From Uloborus plumipes (lineage: Eukaryota; Arthropoda; Arachnida; Araneae; Uloboridae): a DNA stretch of 64,000 bases. Location of the stretch: assembly GCA_038373865.1 (NCBI GenBank), contig JAXGGA010002202.1, positions 1-64,000 of the forward strand, in the 5' to 3' direction. The translations under genes and the position numbers were made by a program. Positions 24,245 to 35,144 of this stretch are shown piece after piece (positions within the stretch are counted from its first letter, which is position 1; every line of letters starts with the position of its first letter). The notes beneath the pieces were generated by a model. The model saw only the letters and a program-made list of their open reading frames with translations. It did no database searches and was not told the DNA's origin.

Positions 24245-24670
24245 CTGAAGGAAATAGTAGTGACAATACTTAGTGACAGTCAAAAATCAAAGTTTTCATA
24301 TAAATGGAGAGCTTTAAAACAAGAATGAAAGAAAAACTGCTGATTGTGATAAGAAAATGCTACTTGGTAAGAATATTGTTTACAACTAGACAATGCACAT
24401 AAGACGTTGAGTCACCCTACAAAATCATTTGAATCCAAAGTGGCAGTATTGTTTCAAAATGGCTACAATGCTTTCATTTCAGCTAGGGGTGGACCGGATA
24501 TCCGGTATCCAGCCTATCCGGCTGGTATTTTAAGTATCCGGTATTTCCGGATATCCGATCCGGCTGCCCGCCCCGGATATAGATATCCGGAAGGTTTTTG
24601 CAGGATATCCGGCAAAGTATCCGGAATTGATGTGGGAGATATTCGGAATTGATGTGAGGGTTATCCGGTA

Positions 24671-26045
24671 TGATGCGAGGACCTAATTGAATATTCTCTT
24701 TTTTACAAAAATCCCAGTTAAAAATTTCATTGTTTGACAAGCCTTTTAGAGGATGTAATTACTTTTCATCTTTCCTTTTTACCAATTTTTGCTTCTAAAA
24801 CAAAAATTATATGTTATTCCTTCGACTTTGTACTGGACATGGAAGCATTCTGCATATTTGATTTTTCACAATTTCCAGATAAAGTATGATTATCTTCAGC
24901 TTTTCAAAAATATTTTAGTTAAAATATTTAGCAAGAAAAAGCTACAAACCGTCAAGGATTAATGTGCGACAAAAGGTTGAAAAAACTTACGATCATATCG
25001 TTAGTTCATAAAAATTAATCGCAGTAGCTTTTAATATAAATTCGCAAATTATTTTATTTATTGAATTCTTTTATTTTTAGTTTTTATACTTCTAACAAAA
25101 ATTGCGATCTATTAACACCAAATGATGTTCTAATTAGACATCTTTTACTTTGCCAAAATTATTGCTTTATTATGATTGAAAATAATATACAATAAATAAC
25201 CTAACTTTGCCATGCTTTTTTTTTTGAAAGAGAGTTTGAATGCGTGTAAAGAAATTTTGAATCTTGCACTTAGTTTCGTTCTTTCCTTTTGTAATCCCTT
25301 CCCTTCAGAAAAGATATTTCTTTGCTATTGGAATCTGTTCACGCCTGTCACGCCGCTCCATAACTCCTCGAGAACATGTTGAGCATGACCCTCAATAACA
25401 TTCAATCGAGTCTCGATAACTCAAAGATTTATAAACTTAGATATACCTTTATTTCAAAGTTTTCATTTGGTCCCAAATTCTTGAAAAGACGGTTGGAACT
25501 ATCAATAACTCTAAGCTTTTAGCCGGTCCCTTGGGACTATGAGCTATTGAGACTCCACTGTGTTTAAGATGTTTATTTGCATCTTTAGAAAGTGTATTTT
25601 GTTTTTTGGAATTTAAGTACAATTTTAAGTAATTATTTAGGTATAAGTCTATTAATTTATTTTTTAAAGTGAACATGATTAGAATAATTTTTAATAATAA
25701 TAATGATATATCGGTCACTTCAGCGAAAATGGTACAAATCAACAAAATCATTTGCAATGCACAGCACAAAAAATGCTTCTGACACCCTTTCTGCTGATTT
25801 TTATGTATGTAAACAAAAAAATCTTGGAAAAACAATTATTTATCTTTGTTCCCAGATTTTTTATGCTTCAAACTGTCCACTCTGTTACAATCCTTTCAGA
25901 TATAAAATAAGCAATTGCATTCAATTCAATATGATATTTTTTTAAAAGAAGAACAAGTAATGTATCTGCTGTGATTACTTTGATACATTGAATTATATAG
26001 TCAGCAACTAAGATAAGAATAAAATTCTTTGCTGATGATAGTTAA
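24671..26045. other. interior of hAT-like element, no gene recognised
   Basis: AT-rich. A 128-codon minus frame at 25449-25835 has no recognisable domain. Its terminus coincides with ...ATTGAGACTCCACTGTG at 25546-25562, which looks like one end of a small pogo-type repeat, so the frame is probably not a gene. Confidence 0.3.
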
Positions 26046-26049
26046 TTTG

Positions 26050-28366
26050 GAGTCATTCCATGTCAAATCGCCTAAGGCTATGTGCCGTCATGTCTCGGAT
26101 TTTGTTCAATATTTTTTTAAGGATAGATGCCTATGAGATAAACTCAAATTAATTTTTTTAGATTTTTTAAATAAAAATTTAGGGTTGTAGAAATTTTTGA
26201 AATTTTGATTTTTTCAGAATTTTTGCTTTTTTATTTTTGGTATGCATTTTGAAAAAGCTCTATAACTTCCTCATTTTTCATTCAATTAAGCCAGTTTACG
26301 TATCATTTTAAAGCTAATTATTTTCTCCTTCAATATTAGTGACGAAAATGAGATTGCGAAAAATAGAATTTTGCCAATAGTCGTCTGAAGTCAGATTTTG
26401 TGTTTTTTCAATTGGTATGTTCAATGGGTCATATCTCCGGAGTACCAACTAAGAACTGCACAATTTTTATTTCAGTGATGACAACATCATATACTTTTTA
26501 TGTATAAAAAATTAGGAGGGTGTTTTTTGTTATTTTGGAATAAAAAAATCAAGTGTGTTTTTTCAGTTGGTACGATCAATAGGTCATATCTCCGGACCAC
26601 CAACTAAGAACTGCACGACACTTTTTTTCTATTATGACAACATCATACCCTTTTTAAGTGTAAAAAATTTGGCGGGTGCTTTTTGCAGTTTTGGAATTAA
26701 AAAAAATCAAACGTGTTTTTTCAGTTGGTATGATCAATAGGTCATATCTCCGGATTACCAGTTAACAACTGCGCCATTTTTTTTCTATAATGAAAACATC
26801 ATAATGTTTTTATGATCAAGATATTAGAACGGTGTTTTTTGTTGTTCTGAAATTAAAAAAAAATGAATTTTTGAAACAAATTTCTTTAAAAATCAAGTTT
26901 TCGATAAGTTTAAAAACTCCGTAAAATTAAAAAAAAAAAAAAAAAAAAACTATACTATCACAAGGAAGACCACGACATGGCAGCTGAATGGCATTTCTTT
27001 ACCATGAGTCATGGCAAGAATGCATGCGATGGAGTAGGGGGCACAATAAAAAGGCTTGCGATAAGAGCAAGTTTTCAAAGAACTGTCGAAAGACAGATTT
27101 TAAATGCACATGATCTATTTCAATTTGCCTCTCAAAACATAAAGGGAATACAGATGTTTTTCGTTACAGCAGTGGAAGTGGTTGCAAATGAAGATTTTTT
27201 AAAGCAAAGATATGAAAGAGCCTTAAAAATAGTAGGCAGTGGAGAGAATCACTTCTTCAAGCCATTAGACACGAAGAGTATATTAGTGAAGAAGGTTTCT
27301 GTGTTTGAAAAACCTTTTGTTGCAACTGTCGGAACATCGTAGAAATAAACATTGTTATTCATGAAATTTTTATGCTTTCATTTGATAACAAATTATAAAA
27401 TGTTACGTAGATTTCAGAATAATAGAAGCCAAATATAAAACTTTTCCAACCACTGAGAGCTCACGAGTCTTTTTTTGTCAAACTATGAATGAAAGTATAT
27501 TTAAAGACATTCCAGTTTCCTTTTGCGTAATTCCTATCGGTTGATGGCAAGGCTAGCAAATAATTACTGAAGAGTAGAATAATTATGCAGTGACTTTTCA
27601 CTACCAAAGCATGCAAGCAATAGAACAATATAAAACTACCATCAAGTATTTGAATGTAATAAATAGGATACATTTTCATCTGCTTGTGATGTGTGATGCT
27701 GAGTGAATCTCAAATTTAAGTTTCAAAAGTTGATTTTAAAGTAAAGTTTTTTGAATAAAAATCTTATATCATTATGGAAAAAAAAATGGCGCAGTTGTGA
27801 GCTGATAGTCCGGAGATATGAATTATTGATCATACCAACTGAAAAAACACACTTGATTTTTTTATCCCAAAACAACAAAAAACACCCTCGTAATTTTTTA
27901 TGCATAAAAAGTATATGATGTTGTCATCATTGGAAAAAAAATTGTGCATTCTTAGTTGGTACTCCGGAGATATGACCTATTGAACATACCAATTGAAAAA
28001 AAACACAAAATCTGACTTCAGACGACCATTGGCAAAATTCTATTTTTCACAATCTCATTTTTGTCACTAATGTTGAAGGAGAAAATAATTAGCTTTAAAA
28101 TGATACGTAAACTGGCTTAATTGAATGAAAAATGAGGAAGTTATAGAGCTTTTTCAAAATGCATACCAAAAATAAAAAAGCAAAAATTCTGAAAAAATCA
28201 AAATTTCAAAAAATTCTACAACCGTAAATTTTTATTCAAAAAATCTAAAAAAAATTAATTTGAGTTTCTCTCATAGGTATCTATCCGTAAAAAAATATTG
28301 AACAAAATCCGAGACATGACGGCACGGCCGATTATTAAAATTAGGTGATTTGACGTGGAATGAGCC
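26050..28366. mobile_element. foldback DNA transposon with transposase fragment, 4-bp TSD (Sola-like)
   Basis: Ends GAGTCATTCCATGTCAAATC / complement of GGCTCATTCCACGTCAAATC, flanked by TTTG (26046-26049, 28367-28370). Left arm is about 26050-26870, right arm about 27776-28366. The left arm contains three tandem units of about 155 bp (from 26406, 26557 and 26715), each with TCATATCTCCGGA; the right arm has two. Between the arms lies a transposase core fragment (26977-27342). Confidence 0.8.
26950..27342 (+). pseudogene. transposase core fragment (Sola-like)
   Basis: The open frame carries EDHDMAAEWHFFTMSHGKNA, CDGVGGTIKRLA and later IKGIQMFFVTAVEV. The SHGK..xDG(V/I).G motif is also present in the transposase pseudogene at 33217-34975, where it contributes the third acidic residue. 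It starts just after a run of A residues and has no upstream two-thirds of the protein, so it is a 3' fragment kept between the arms of the foldback. The frame ends with a TAG at 27340. Confidence 0.5.
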
Positions 28367-28370
28367 TTTG

Positions 28371-29125
28371 CACTGTGGGATGTCCACCCTGTTACAGTCG
28401 CATTAATGGCGCAAAAAATATTTTTTCTTGAAGTTGCAGAATGTTTTTTTTTTTTGGAGTAATATAAAATTTTTAATTAATTATTTGAGTATAAGTTTAT
28501 TATTATTATTATTTAACACACTGGTCCTGTTTCACTATTTTCTTCTTTAACTTGTATGTTAGAAAAATTACATGCGCATTATTCTTAAAATAGAGAATTT
28601 CAAAGCAAAATTTTGCTTTATATTATTGCAAAATTAGAAGTAAGAAAATGTGTTACTTTGTAATGAAGTTTAAATTCATAAAATTCTAATAAAATATGTA
28701 TTAATTTGAGAAAAAAAAAAATGTTTATCTGAGCTTAGTTTTTTTTCCTTTTTTTTTGTAAATCAATTATCGTGTGTATAATATTGGTGAAAAATTTAAT
28801 AACTATCATTTACGTAGAAACTTATTGAAATGATATTGAAACCGAAGAGCTTTAAAATTTAAAGTAAGAATAATTAAAAGTTTAAACTTTGAGTGCATAC
28901 AGAAATATTTAATTCTATCTTTTAAAGTTTTGTCTCTAGAAAGAAATCACAATATGCTAGTGTTTTATTTCATATGTAGCGCTACTCCTGTACAATAAAA
29001 TAGAGGCTTTAAAAATTAATTTGAATGTATTTAACATGTTCTTAAAGAAATGATGCGAAAAACAACTTTGATTTATTGTTTTGAAGCTGCATTACATAAA
29101 AATAAGCGAATATGCAATGTAATTG
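28371..29125. other. interior of hAT-like element, right side
   Basis: AT-rich sequence between the foldback insertion and the ATCCGG-rich right end. No coding sequence recognised. Confidence 0.4.
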
Positions 29126-29445
29126 AAGTGCCGAATATCCGCAGGATATCCGGCGGCACAATTCCAAATATCCGGTATCCGGCTTGTGCTGAGTCCACCG
29201 GATATCCAATATCCAGCAAAATCACTATCCGGTCAATCCCTAATTTCAGCTGTAGTTTTTTGATACACATTAATACGATTAAAATCTGTCCGCGTCTGTC
29301 TGTCTGTCCGTCGGAAACTTGAACTCCTCAAAAACCGCTGAGAGTAGAGAATCAAACATAGTACCATTTGACTCAAAATTTTCTAAGGAAGACAATAAGA
29401 CCAACCGCGTAACTCTACGACGTTAATTAGCTGAGATATTAATTA

Positions 29446-29700
29446 AAACGTTAATTAAATGTTTTGCATTTTTTAAAATTCCAATACATTTATTTCTTTC
29501 CGTTGCCATTTTGAATTAAAACGTTAATTAAATTATTGAACTATTTAAAATTCCAAGACTTTTATTTTTTACCTTTGCCATTTTGAATAAAAACATTAAT
29601 TAAATTATTGAACTATTTAAGATTCCAAGACATTTATTTCTTACCATTGCCAGTTGGAGTTAAAACGTTAATTAAGTTATTGAACTTTTTAAAATTAAAG
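29446..29700. repeat. 72-bp minisatellite, about 3.5 units
   Basis: Units begin AAAACGTTAATTAA at about 29446, 29518, 29590 and 29662, an even 72-bp spacing. Each unit includes AAAATTCCAAGACTTTTATT and GCCATTTTGAAT. The related Helitron copy at 30511 lacks the expansion. Confidence 0.75.
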
Positions 29701-29846
29701 AGAGTTATTTTTTTCCGTTTTCGTTTTGAATACGTGTTACAACAAAGTTCTAACAATTGCTTTTATTCTAATGAATGACTTATATTTTTTCTCTGGTACC
29801 ATTTTGAAAATGTGTTTTTAAATACAATTGCAATTGCTGTTTTTAG

Positions 29847-30035
29847 GGCCGAATTCAAGTGAAACACCATTGCAATCGCTTCGAGGCGAGTATCGCAATT
29901 GCAATCGCTACTGGAACTCGAATTACGATAGAATAGCATCTCCTAGCGATTGTAATGTTTCACTTGAATCCAAATTTGGGAATTTGGATTGCATTGGTGA
30001 GTTGCGATTGTCCGTGTTTCACTTGAATCCCGGCA
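29847..30035. mobile_element. MITE with 4-bp TSD TTAG
   Basis: A 189-bp insertion with inverted ends GGCCGAATTCAAGTGAAACA / complement of TGCCGGGATTCAAGTGAAAC and direct repeats TTAG (29843-29846, 30036-30039). The second Helitron copy shows the uninterrupted site near 32239-32252. Internal repeats of GCAATTGCAATCGCT type give a run of open frame without coding value. Confidence 0.8.
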
Positions 30036-30266
30036 TTAGTAGGGAATTTTTTTTGGCTGCAATCCAAATATTAAAACAACTTTTTCGTTTAGAATTTTGC
30101 AATTAATTTTACAGGAAAAAAGCGGTTTGGAAATAATTGTTTTTGGTAAGAAATTTTATTTGTTATTTAGGGAGAGTGCTAAGTATGAGCTACTTGACAT
30201 CGTCTTTATTTCTGAGGAAGCATGAGCAAATAATTCGATTGATTTTTTGATGCAAAAAAGTTTTTT

Positions 30267-30482
30267 AGCGAGCCGCTTTAGCGGGGAGTAGTCAGTTGAA
30301 ACTTTCCTTGGTACTTTAAAGGTGAGCCGCCTTGACGGCGAGTAGACTGTTCAAACTTCCCTCATTACTTTAAAGGCGAGCCTCTTTGGTAGCAAGTAGT
30401 TGTTGAAACTTTCCTCGCTACTTTAAAGGCAAGCCAACTAGGCGGCGAGTAGTTTTCTCAAACTGCCTTCACTACATTAAAA
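30267..30482. repeat. 54-bp tandem array in Helitron 3' part
   Basis: Four units start at about 30268, 30322, 30376 and 30429 with GCGAGCCGC.TT.GCGGCGAGTA and end ACTTTAAAG. Each unit contains an imperfect GCCGCCTTGGCGGC palindrome. Two further units survive at the end of the second Helitron copy (about 37160-37260). Confidence 0.75.
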
Positions 30483-30617
30483 CCTGCGCAAAGCCGGGCC
30501 ACGCAGCTAGTTAATACTATTAAACTCTGTCCTCGTCTGTCTGTCTGTCTGTCAGTCAGTCTGTCCGTCTGAAGCTTGAACTCCTCAAAAACCGCTGAGA
30601 GTAGAGAATCAAACATA

Positions 30618-32046
30618 CACTGGCGGGAAAAAAAATCCCAACACCAAGAAAAAATTTCTGTAGAGTAATGAAATTTGAGTAATGCAATTGTCTAGTTAAC
30701 ATGTTTAATTGATTAAATGTACAAGATCACTGGCTAATTTAAGCTCAAGAAAATGCTGTACAAATGTGAAATTATGTTAATTTAGTAGAGGGTGTAACCT
30801 CCAGAATTTTGAAGGCAAGCCTGCAAGCGTGCATGCATTATGTCATACAGGTGCCGAACGTCACTTTGTAGTATGGAGTTCCATGCTTGTTGCACTTCTT
30901 GTGTCAATACTAGGACCGTCATTGCTGACTGTGGATGATGCTCGAGGTGCCGTAACATGATATCCCATACGTTATCAATTGGAGACATACCTGGTGATTT
31001 TTTAGGTTATGGTAACATGTCAGCACTCTGTAGAGTACATTGCGTTACAGCAGCGATGTGAGGGCGAGCGTTATCCTGTTGGAAAACGCCCCCTTGAATG
31101 CTACTCATGAAGGACTGTATTACTGGTTAAATTACCAGATTGACGACAAATTTTCAGAAAGTGAGTTAGGGATAACCACAAGAATGCCCCCGCTGTCGTA
31201 GGAAATTGCTCCAGAGACCATAACTCCAGGTGTGGGCCTCGTGTGTCTAGGCCGTAGACCGCTTGGATGCAGGCGGTCCCCTGGACTCCTTCTGACCAAT
31301 ATACAGCCACCACTGGCACTAAGGCAGAATCTGTTTTCATCAAAAATTACAACAGATCTCCACTCTGACCTCCAGTGAGCTCTGTCGTGGCACCATTGCC
31401 GTCGGAAAAGGTAATGGTTTGCAGTCAATGGAATACCGACTGCAGGCTGCCTGGCTCGGAGCTGTCCTTGAAGTAAACAGTTTCTTACCGTTCCTTGGGT
31501 CACGACGGTACCAACTGCAGCTCGAATGTCAGCCACAGATGCAGTACGATGCGCCACAGCCGTACGCAAGATTCGGCGATCTTCCTTCTCAGTCGTGCCA
31601 CGTGGCAGCTCAGAACTCGATCTTTTTGAGGTAGTACAATCCCTTGCCCATAGCTTCGAATAATCATGCATGGTGGAAACATTCCCACCCATGTCGTTCT
31701 GCAATATCATGAAATGAAAATCCACCTTCTCGTAGTCAAATTGTACGACCTCGTTTAAACTCTGTGAGCTGTTGATAATGGGTTCTTTGTCTTCTTAAAG
31801 GCATTCCTAGCTAACATGAACGCAATTCAGCGAATTTCACGGCAAAATAATACACACGAGCTTCACAACATGCTTTTAAAACAAGCCTTATTTGCATGTT
31901 CTGAGTGACGTCAGCTGCGCCACACTTATGCGCGGAACGCGAAATTTCAATCGATGTCATCTTTCAGTTGTATAAACACGCCTATTAAATTTCGTTTATC
32001 TAACACAAGTCTTTCTTGGTGTTGGGATTTTTTTTTTCCGCCAGTG
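30618..32046 (-). mobile_element. Tc1-like element, family B, copy 1
   Basis: Inverted ends CACTGGCGGGAAAAAAAATC and its complement flanked by TA (30616-30617, 32047-32048). Subterminal CCCAACACCAAGAAA is similar to family A. Length 1429 bp. The matching empty site AAACATAGTACC is at 29354-29365 in the neighbouring Helitron copy. Confidence 0.93.
30782..31804 (-). pseudogene. Tc1-like transposase, family B, broken
   Basis: The gene begins MPLRRQRTHYQQLTEFKRGR at 31804 and has a stop in that first segment, a frame change, then a long frame 31725-31132 carrying IFDENRF (first catalytic Asp). Another shift leads to FQQDNARPH (second Asp), then an in-frame TAA, and MSPIDNVWD near 30985 with the end at 30782. 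The third catalytic position is Asp, not Glu; 32 residues separate the second and third. It cannot make a full protein. Confidence 0.88.
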
Positions 32047-33216
32047 TAGTACCATTCGACTCGAAATTCTCTAAGGAAGACAATAAGACCAACCGCTTAA
32101 ATCTACAACGTTCATTAGCTGAGATATTACTTAAAATGTTACGATAAAGCTCTAATGATTATTTTTACTCTAATTAATAAGGTTTTTTTTCTGGTACCAT
32201 TTTGAAAATTTGTTTCAAATAAAATTGTTATGGATGTTTTTAGCAGGGACTTTTTTTGGCTGCGATCCAAATATTAAAACAACGTTTTCGTTTAGAATTT
32301 TGCAGTTAATTTTACAGGAAGAAAGCGGTTTGGGAATAATTGTTTTTGGAACGGAATTTCATTTGTAATTTAGGATAAGTGTTAAGTGTGCGCTACTTGA
32401 CATTGTGTTTATTTCTGAGGAAGCATGTGCAAATAATTCAATTGATTTTTTGATGCAGGAAAGCTTTTTAGCGAGCTGCTTTAGCGGAAAGTAGTTGGGG
32501 CAAAGCCAGAATCACCTGTGTGACATTTGAACTCACCCTCAAGAGCAACTTTACTTAACATCATATGTATAAAAAAAGTCAAACTTTTTTTTAATGTAAA
32601 TCCATCCTGAGTGTCATAATAAAACATTCTTGTAGAAATTTACTGGAAAAATTAATTTAAAATTACTTTTTAAGCACTTAAAACTTGTATCACCTGTGTG
32701 ACCTTTTTGTAATGGAGAAAACATACAACATATTGAAATATACATATTTCTGAATTTTGATTAGAGCTATTATTATTTTTTTAAAATCCATATACCAAAA
32801 GAACTAAATTAAATGAATCTGTAAGTAAAAATACTAAGGTAATAGTTTTTTCTACAGAAAAAGTTGATTTACTTCTATCACCTGTGTGACATCATACAAC
32901 ATTTTCAAGTAAATCGAGTAATTTAAGGACAATAGCTAGTATTTTATTAATATATATGAACAAATACAAATAAGTTACAGCAAATATCTAAATTTAAATG
33001 CTAAACGATTATTTACAATTTATTGGTAACAATCTTTTAAACCCTTTCCGGTGCGCGTGATTCAATTTTTAGAAATGTGCTGAAAAAACGCTATAAAGGA
33101 GTTCAACAGATAGGATGATTAGGCCACTTCCAATTATTTACACTCCTATGCATGACAGAAATTCATTATAGTCCACCTTTTGAGGTTTCAGAATTGTATG
33201 AATATGACTTTCTGTT

Positions 33217-34975
33217 TCATATTCGGTCTTCATAGGAAATCCTGATGGATGGTTCTTTCTGTTGAGAATTAATGTATCCAATTAATTCGGAAACATTTTC
33301 AACGGTCACCTCAAAATGATGAATTCCCTTTATTCCTGGAACTGCAGGAACAAAACACCACAGGTTAAGACTTTCAGTGGTTTGTTTTATTTCTTCATTG
33401 GAAATAAATAAAACATTGGTTTGACTAAAAACTTTTTCCGCAACAAGAAAAAAATCTCTCGCAGACTGCACAACAACTTCAACGTGCTGGGCCATGACTT
33501 CTCTGCAAACCATTGACTTAGCCAAACCTCGGATTCCATCGACTACACCTTTACCATGGGATGTGGCGGTGTATTTCCAACTGAAGTTTCTGTTATGCTT
33601 TCTAGCTAAGTGCATTAAAAATTGGCACATGTATTTATTCTTAAACTCAGACGAAGGTCCATCACTCCAGATTATTTCTTCAAAAACGGTTTCATCAGTA
33701 ATTAAGATATCATACAGTTTAAGCAGAATGGCAGCTACAACATTTTTGTCTTTACGTTGAGTGTCTGAACATACCAAATATGTACTGCATTTCCCGTTTA
33801 AAAATACAGCTACAGTGAATAATGTAACTGTTTTTCTACTCCACAGTGCCGACTGTATTTCGTTTTGGTATTCCCGCGAATACCCCATAGCAAAGTCACA
33901 TTGTAGAATTCGTTTTCTTTTTGTACTTTTATCCAGGAGAAATTCTTTTTCCTGAATTCTTTTAATATGTACATGCTCCAAAAATTGCGGATAGTCATTT
34001 TCAATTTGCTTTTTCAATGCTGAACATGTGTCTTCATGTAACACTTTAACCAGCACTGTGTCTGTTTTTTCCCATTGTTGCCACTTTATAACCTTCTTAA
34101 GGTCAACATTTGTTCTAATGTTTTTACCATCGGAACAATTCTGGCATGTTTCATTCCAACAGTTTTAACTGCTCCCATCACACAAAATAGTGTTCCAAAA
34201 TGATGAATCATAAGTTATATTTAAACCTTTAAGCTTTAGAAGAAAATTTTCATGTATTTTACAACGGCATTGATCCGATGGAGTATTTTTTATCAAAGTA
34301 CGTTTGTTGGACGCAAGTCTTTGAAAACTGTAAAACTAATTTTCATGTCAGGATGAGAATCTTTGAATACAGCAAAAGCTGCTCTTAAATACATAGTCAA
34401 ATAGAACTTCCTTAAAGCCATTTTTTAACTTTTTCCCAACAACAGATGGTTCCTTTCAAACCAGCACATTGGTATGCTATATCAGGTCTGTAAAAGAAGT
34501 TTTTCACAACTTCTTCAACGTCCTCGTTTTTAAAAGTTGATAAACTAATGTCCATTTTATTAGTCAATTCCAACCCCACTCTTTTAACTAGTCCCATTAC
34601 AACTGCTTTTTGCTTGTGTGGAGAAGCTGGAAGTTTTCTTGCACATCTTTTCACTGCTTTCCCAAGTGACTAAGGTTCTTTATATGAACCAAAAGATTGG
34701 CCATTTAGAGATTCAGAATATTTTGCTTCACTTTGATGTTCATTTGATTCAAATTCTTTCCTTTTCTTATTTTCATGAGATTTACTTTTAATTTCTGCTG
34801 CTGCACTTCGATACGCTTTCAGTTGACTGATGCTCATTTTTGAAATTCTATTTCTTCTGCTAGATTCACCCATTTTATTTTGATTCGATTTAAAATCTGG
34901 ATAATTTTCAGTCTTCTTTCGCTTGTACTTTTTCTGACTTAAATTATGCTTTAAACTTTTCTTGTCATCTTCCAT
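33217..34975 (-). pseudogene. DDD transposase, decayed (Sola-like)
   Basis: Minus-strand gene starting MEDDKKSLKHNLSQKKYKRK at 34975. A lysine-rich N-terminus runs to an in-frame TAG at about 34670, continues SLGKAVKRCARKLPASPHKQ to 34412 and then YLRAAFAVFKDSHPDMK. After a Cys-rich stretch with CWNETCQNCSDG and at least one frameshift, a 279-codon frame (34056-33217) holds the core. Its acidic residues are CDFAMGYS (Asp54), SDGPSSEFKNKY (Asp132) and ATSHGKGVVDG (Asp173). The protein family is one I know from large cut-and-paste transposons; it resembles Sola but I cannot verify that here. At least one nonsense codon and one frameshift inactivate it. Confidence 0.65.
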
Positions 34976-35144
34976 GTTTAGTTTTAAAAGAAAACCAAAT
35001 TCTTACAATCAAGCTTAGAATAATAGTTTAATCTGCAGATGCAAACTGGCTAACTTTAAACAATTGAAAGAATAATTAGAGTTGCCAGATTTTAAAACAG
35101 AACAATATTAAATTTCTTTTTAAAAAATATTTTATTAAAATTAG

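Larger units (their letters stand above)
24484..29242. mobile_element. hAT-like element with 8-bp TSD
   Basis: Begins TAGGGGTGGACCGGATATCC and ends ATCCGGTCAATCCCTA. It is flanked by a perfect 8-bp direct repeat ATTTCAGC (24476-24483, 29243-29250). Subterminal DNA is packed with ATCCGG/CCGGAT hexamers on both sides (24490-24670 and 29130-29233). The 8-bp duplication and TAGGG terminus fit hAT. No hAT transposase was recognised inside; the interior carries a foldback element at 26050-28366. Length 4759 bp including that insertion. Confidence 0.8.
29269..30510. mobile_element. Helitron-like element, copy 1
   Basis: The 5' part begins TTAATACGATTAAAATCTGT followed by CTGTCTGTCTG repeats, and the 3' end is GGGCCACGCAGCTAG followed by T. 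These match the usual arthropod Helitron pattern with CTAG (CTRR) 3' end and insertion next to T. A second copy starts immediately at 30511. The interior shows a 72-bp tandem repeat, a small MITE and a 54-bp tandem array. No Rep/helicase gene is present, so it is non-autonomous. Confidence 0.65.

Noticed and set aside
24483..24740. Overlapping frames rich in RYP and ISG in the hAT-like left end
   Set aside because: They arise from ATCCGG hexamer repeats and have no coding value.
25449..25835. 128-codon minus-strand frame
   Set aside because: No domain; its right part coincides with the terminus-like sequence of a pogo-type repeat.
31419..31634. Plus-strand frames in both family B Tc1 copies (also 60026-60241)
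   Set aside because: Shadows of the minus-strand transposase pseudogene.
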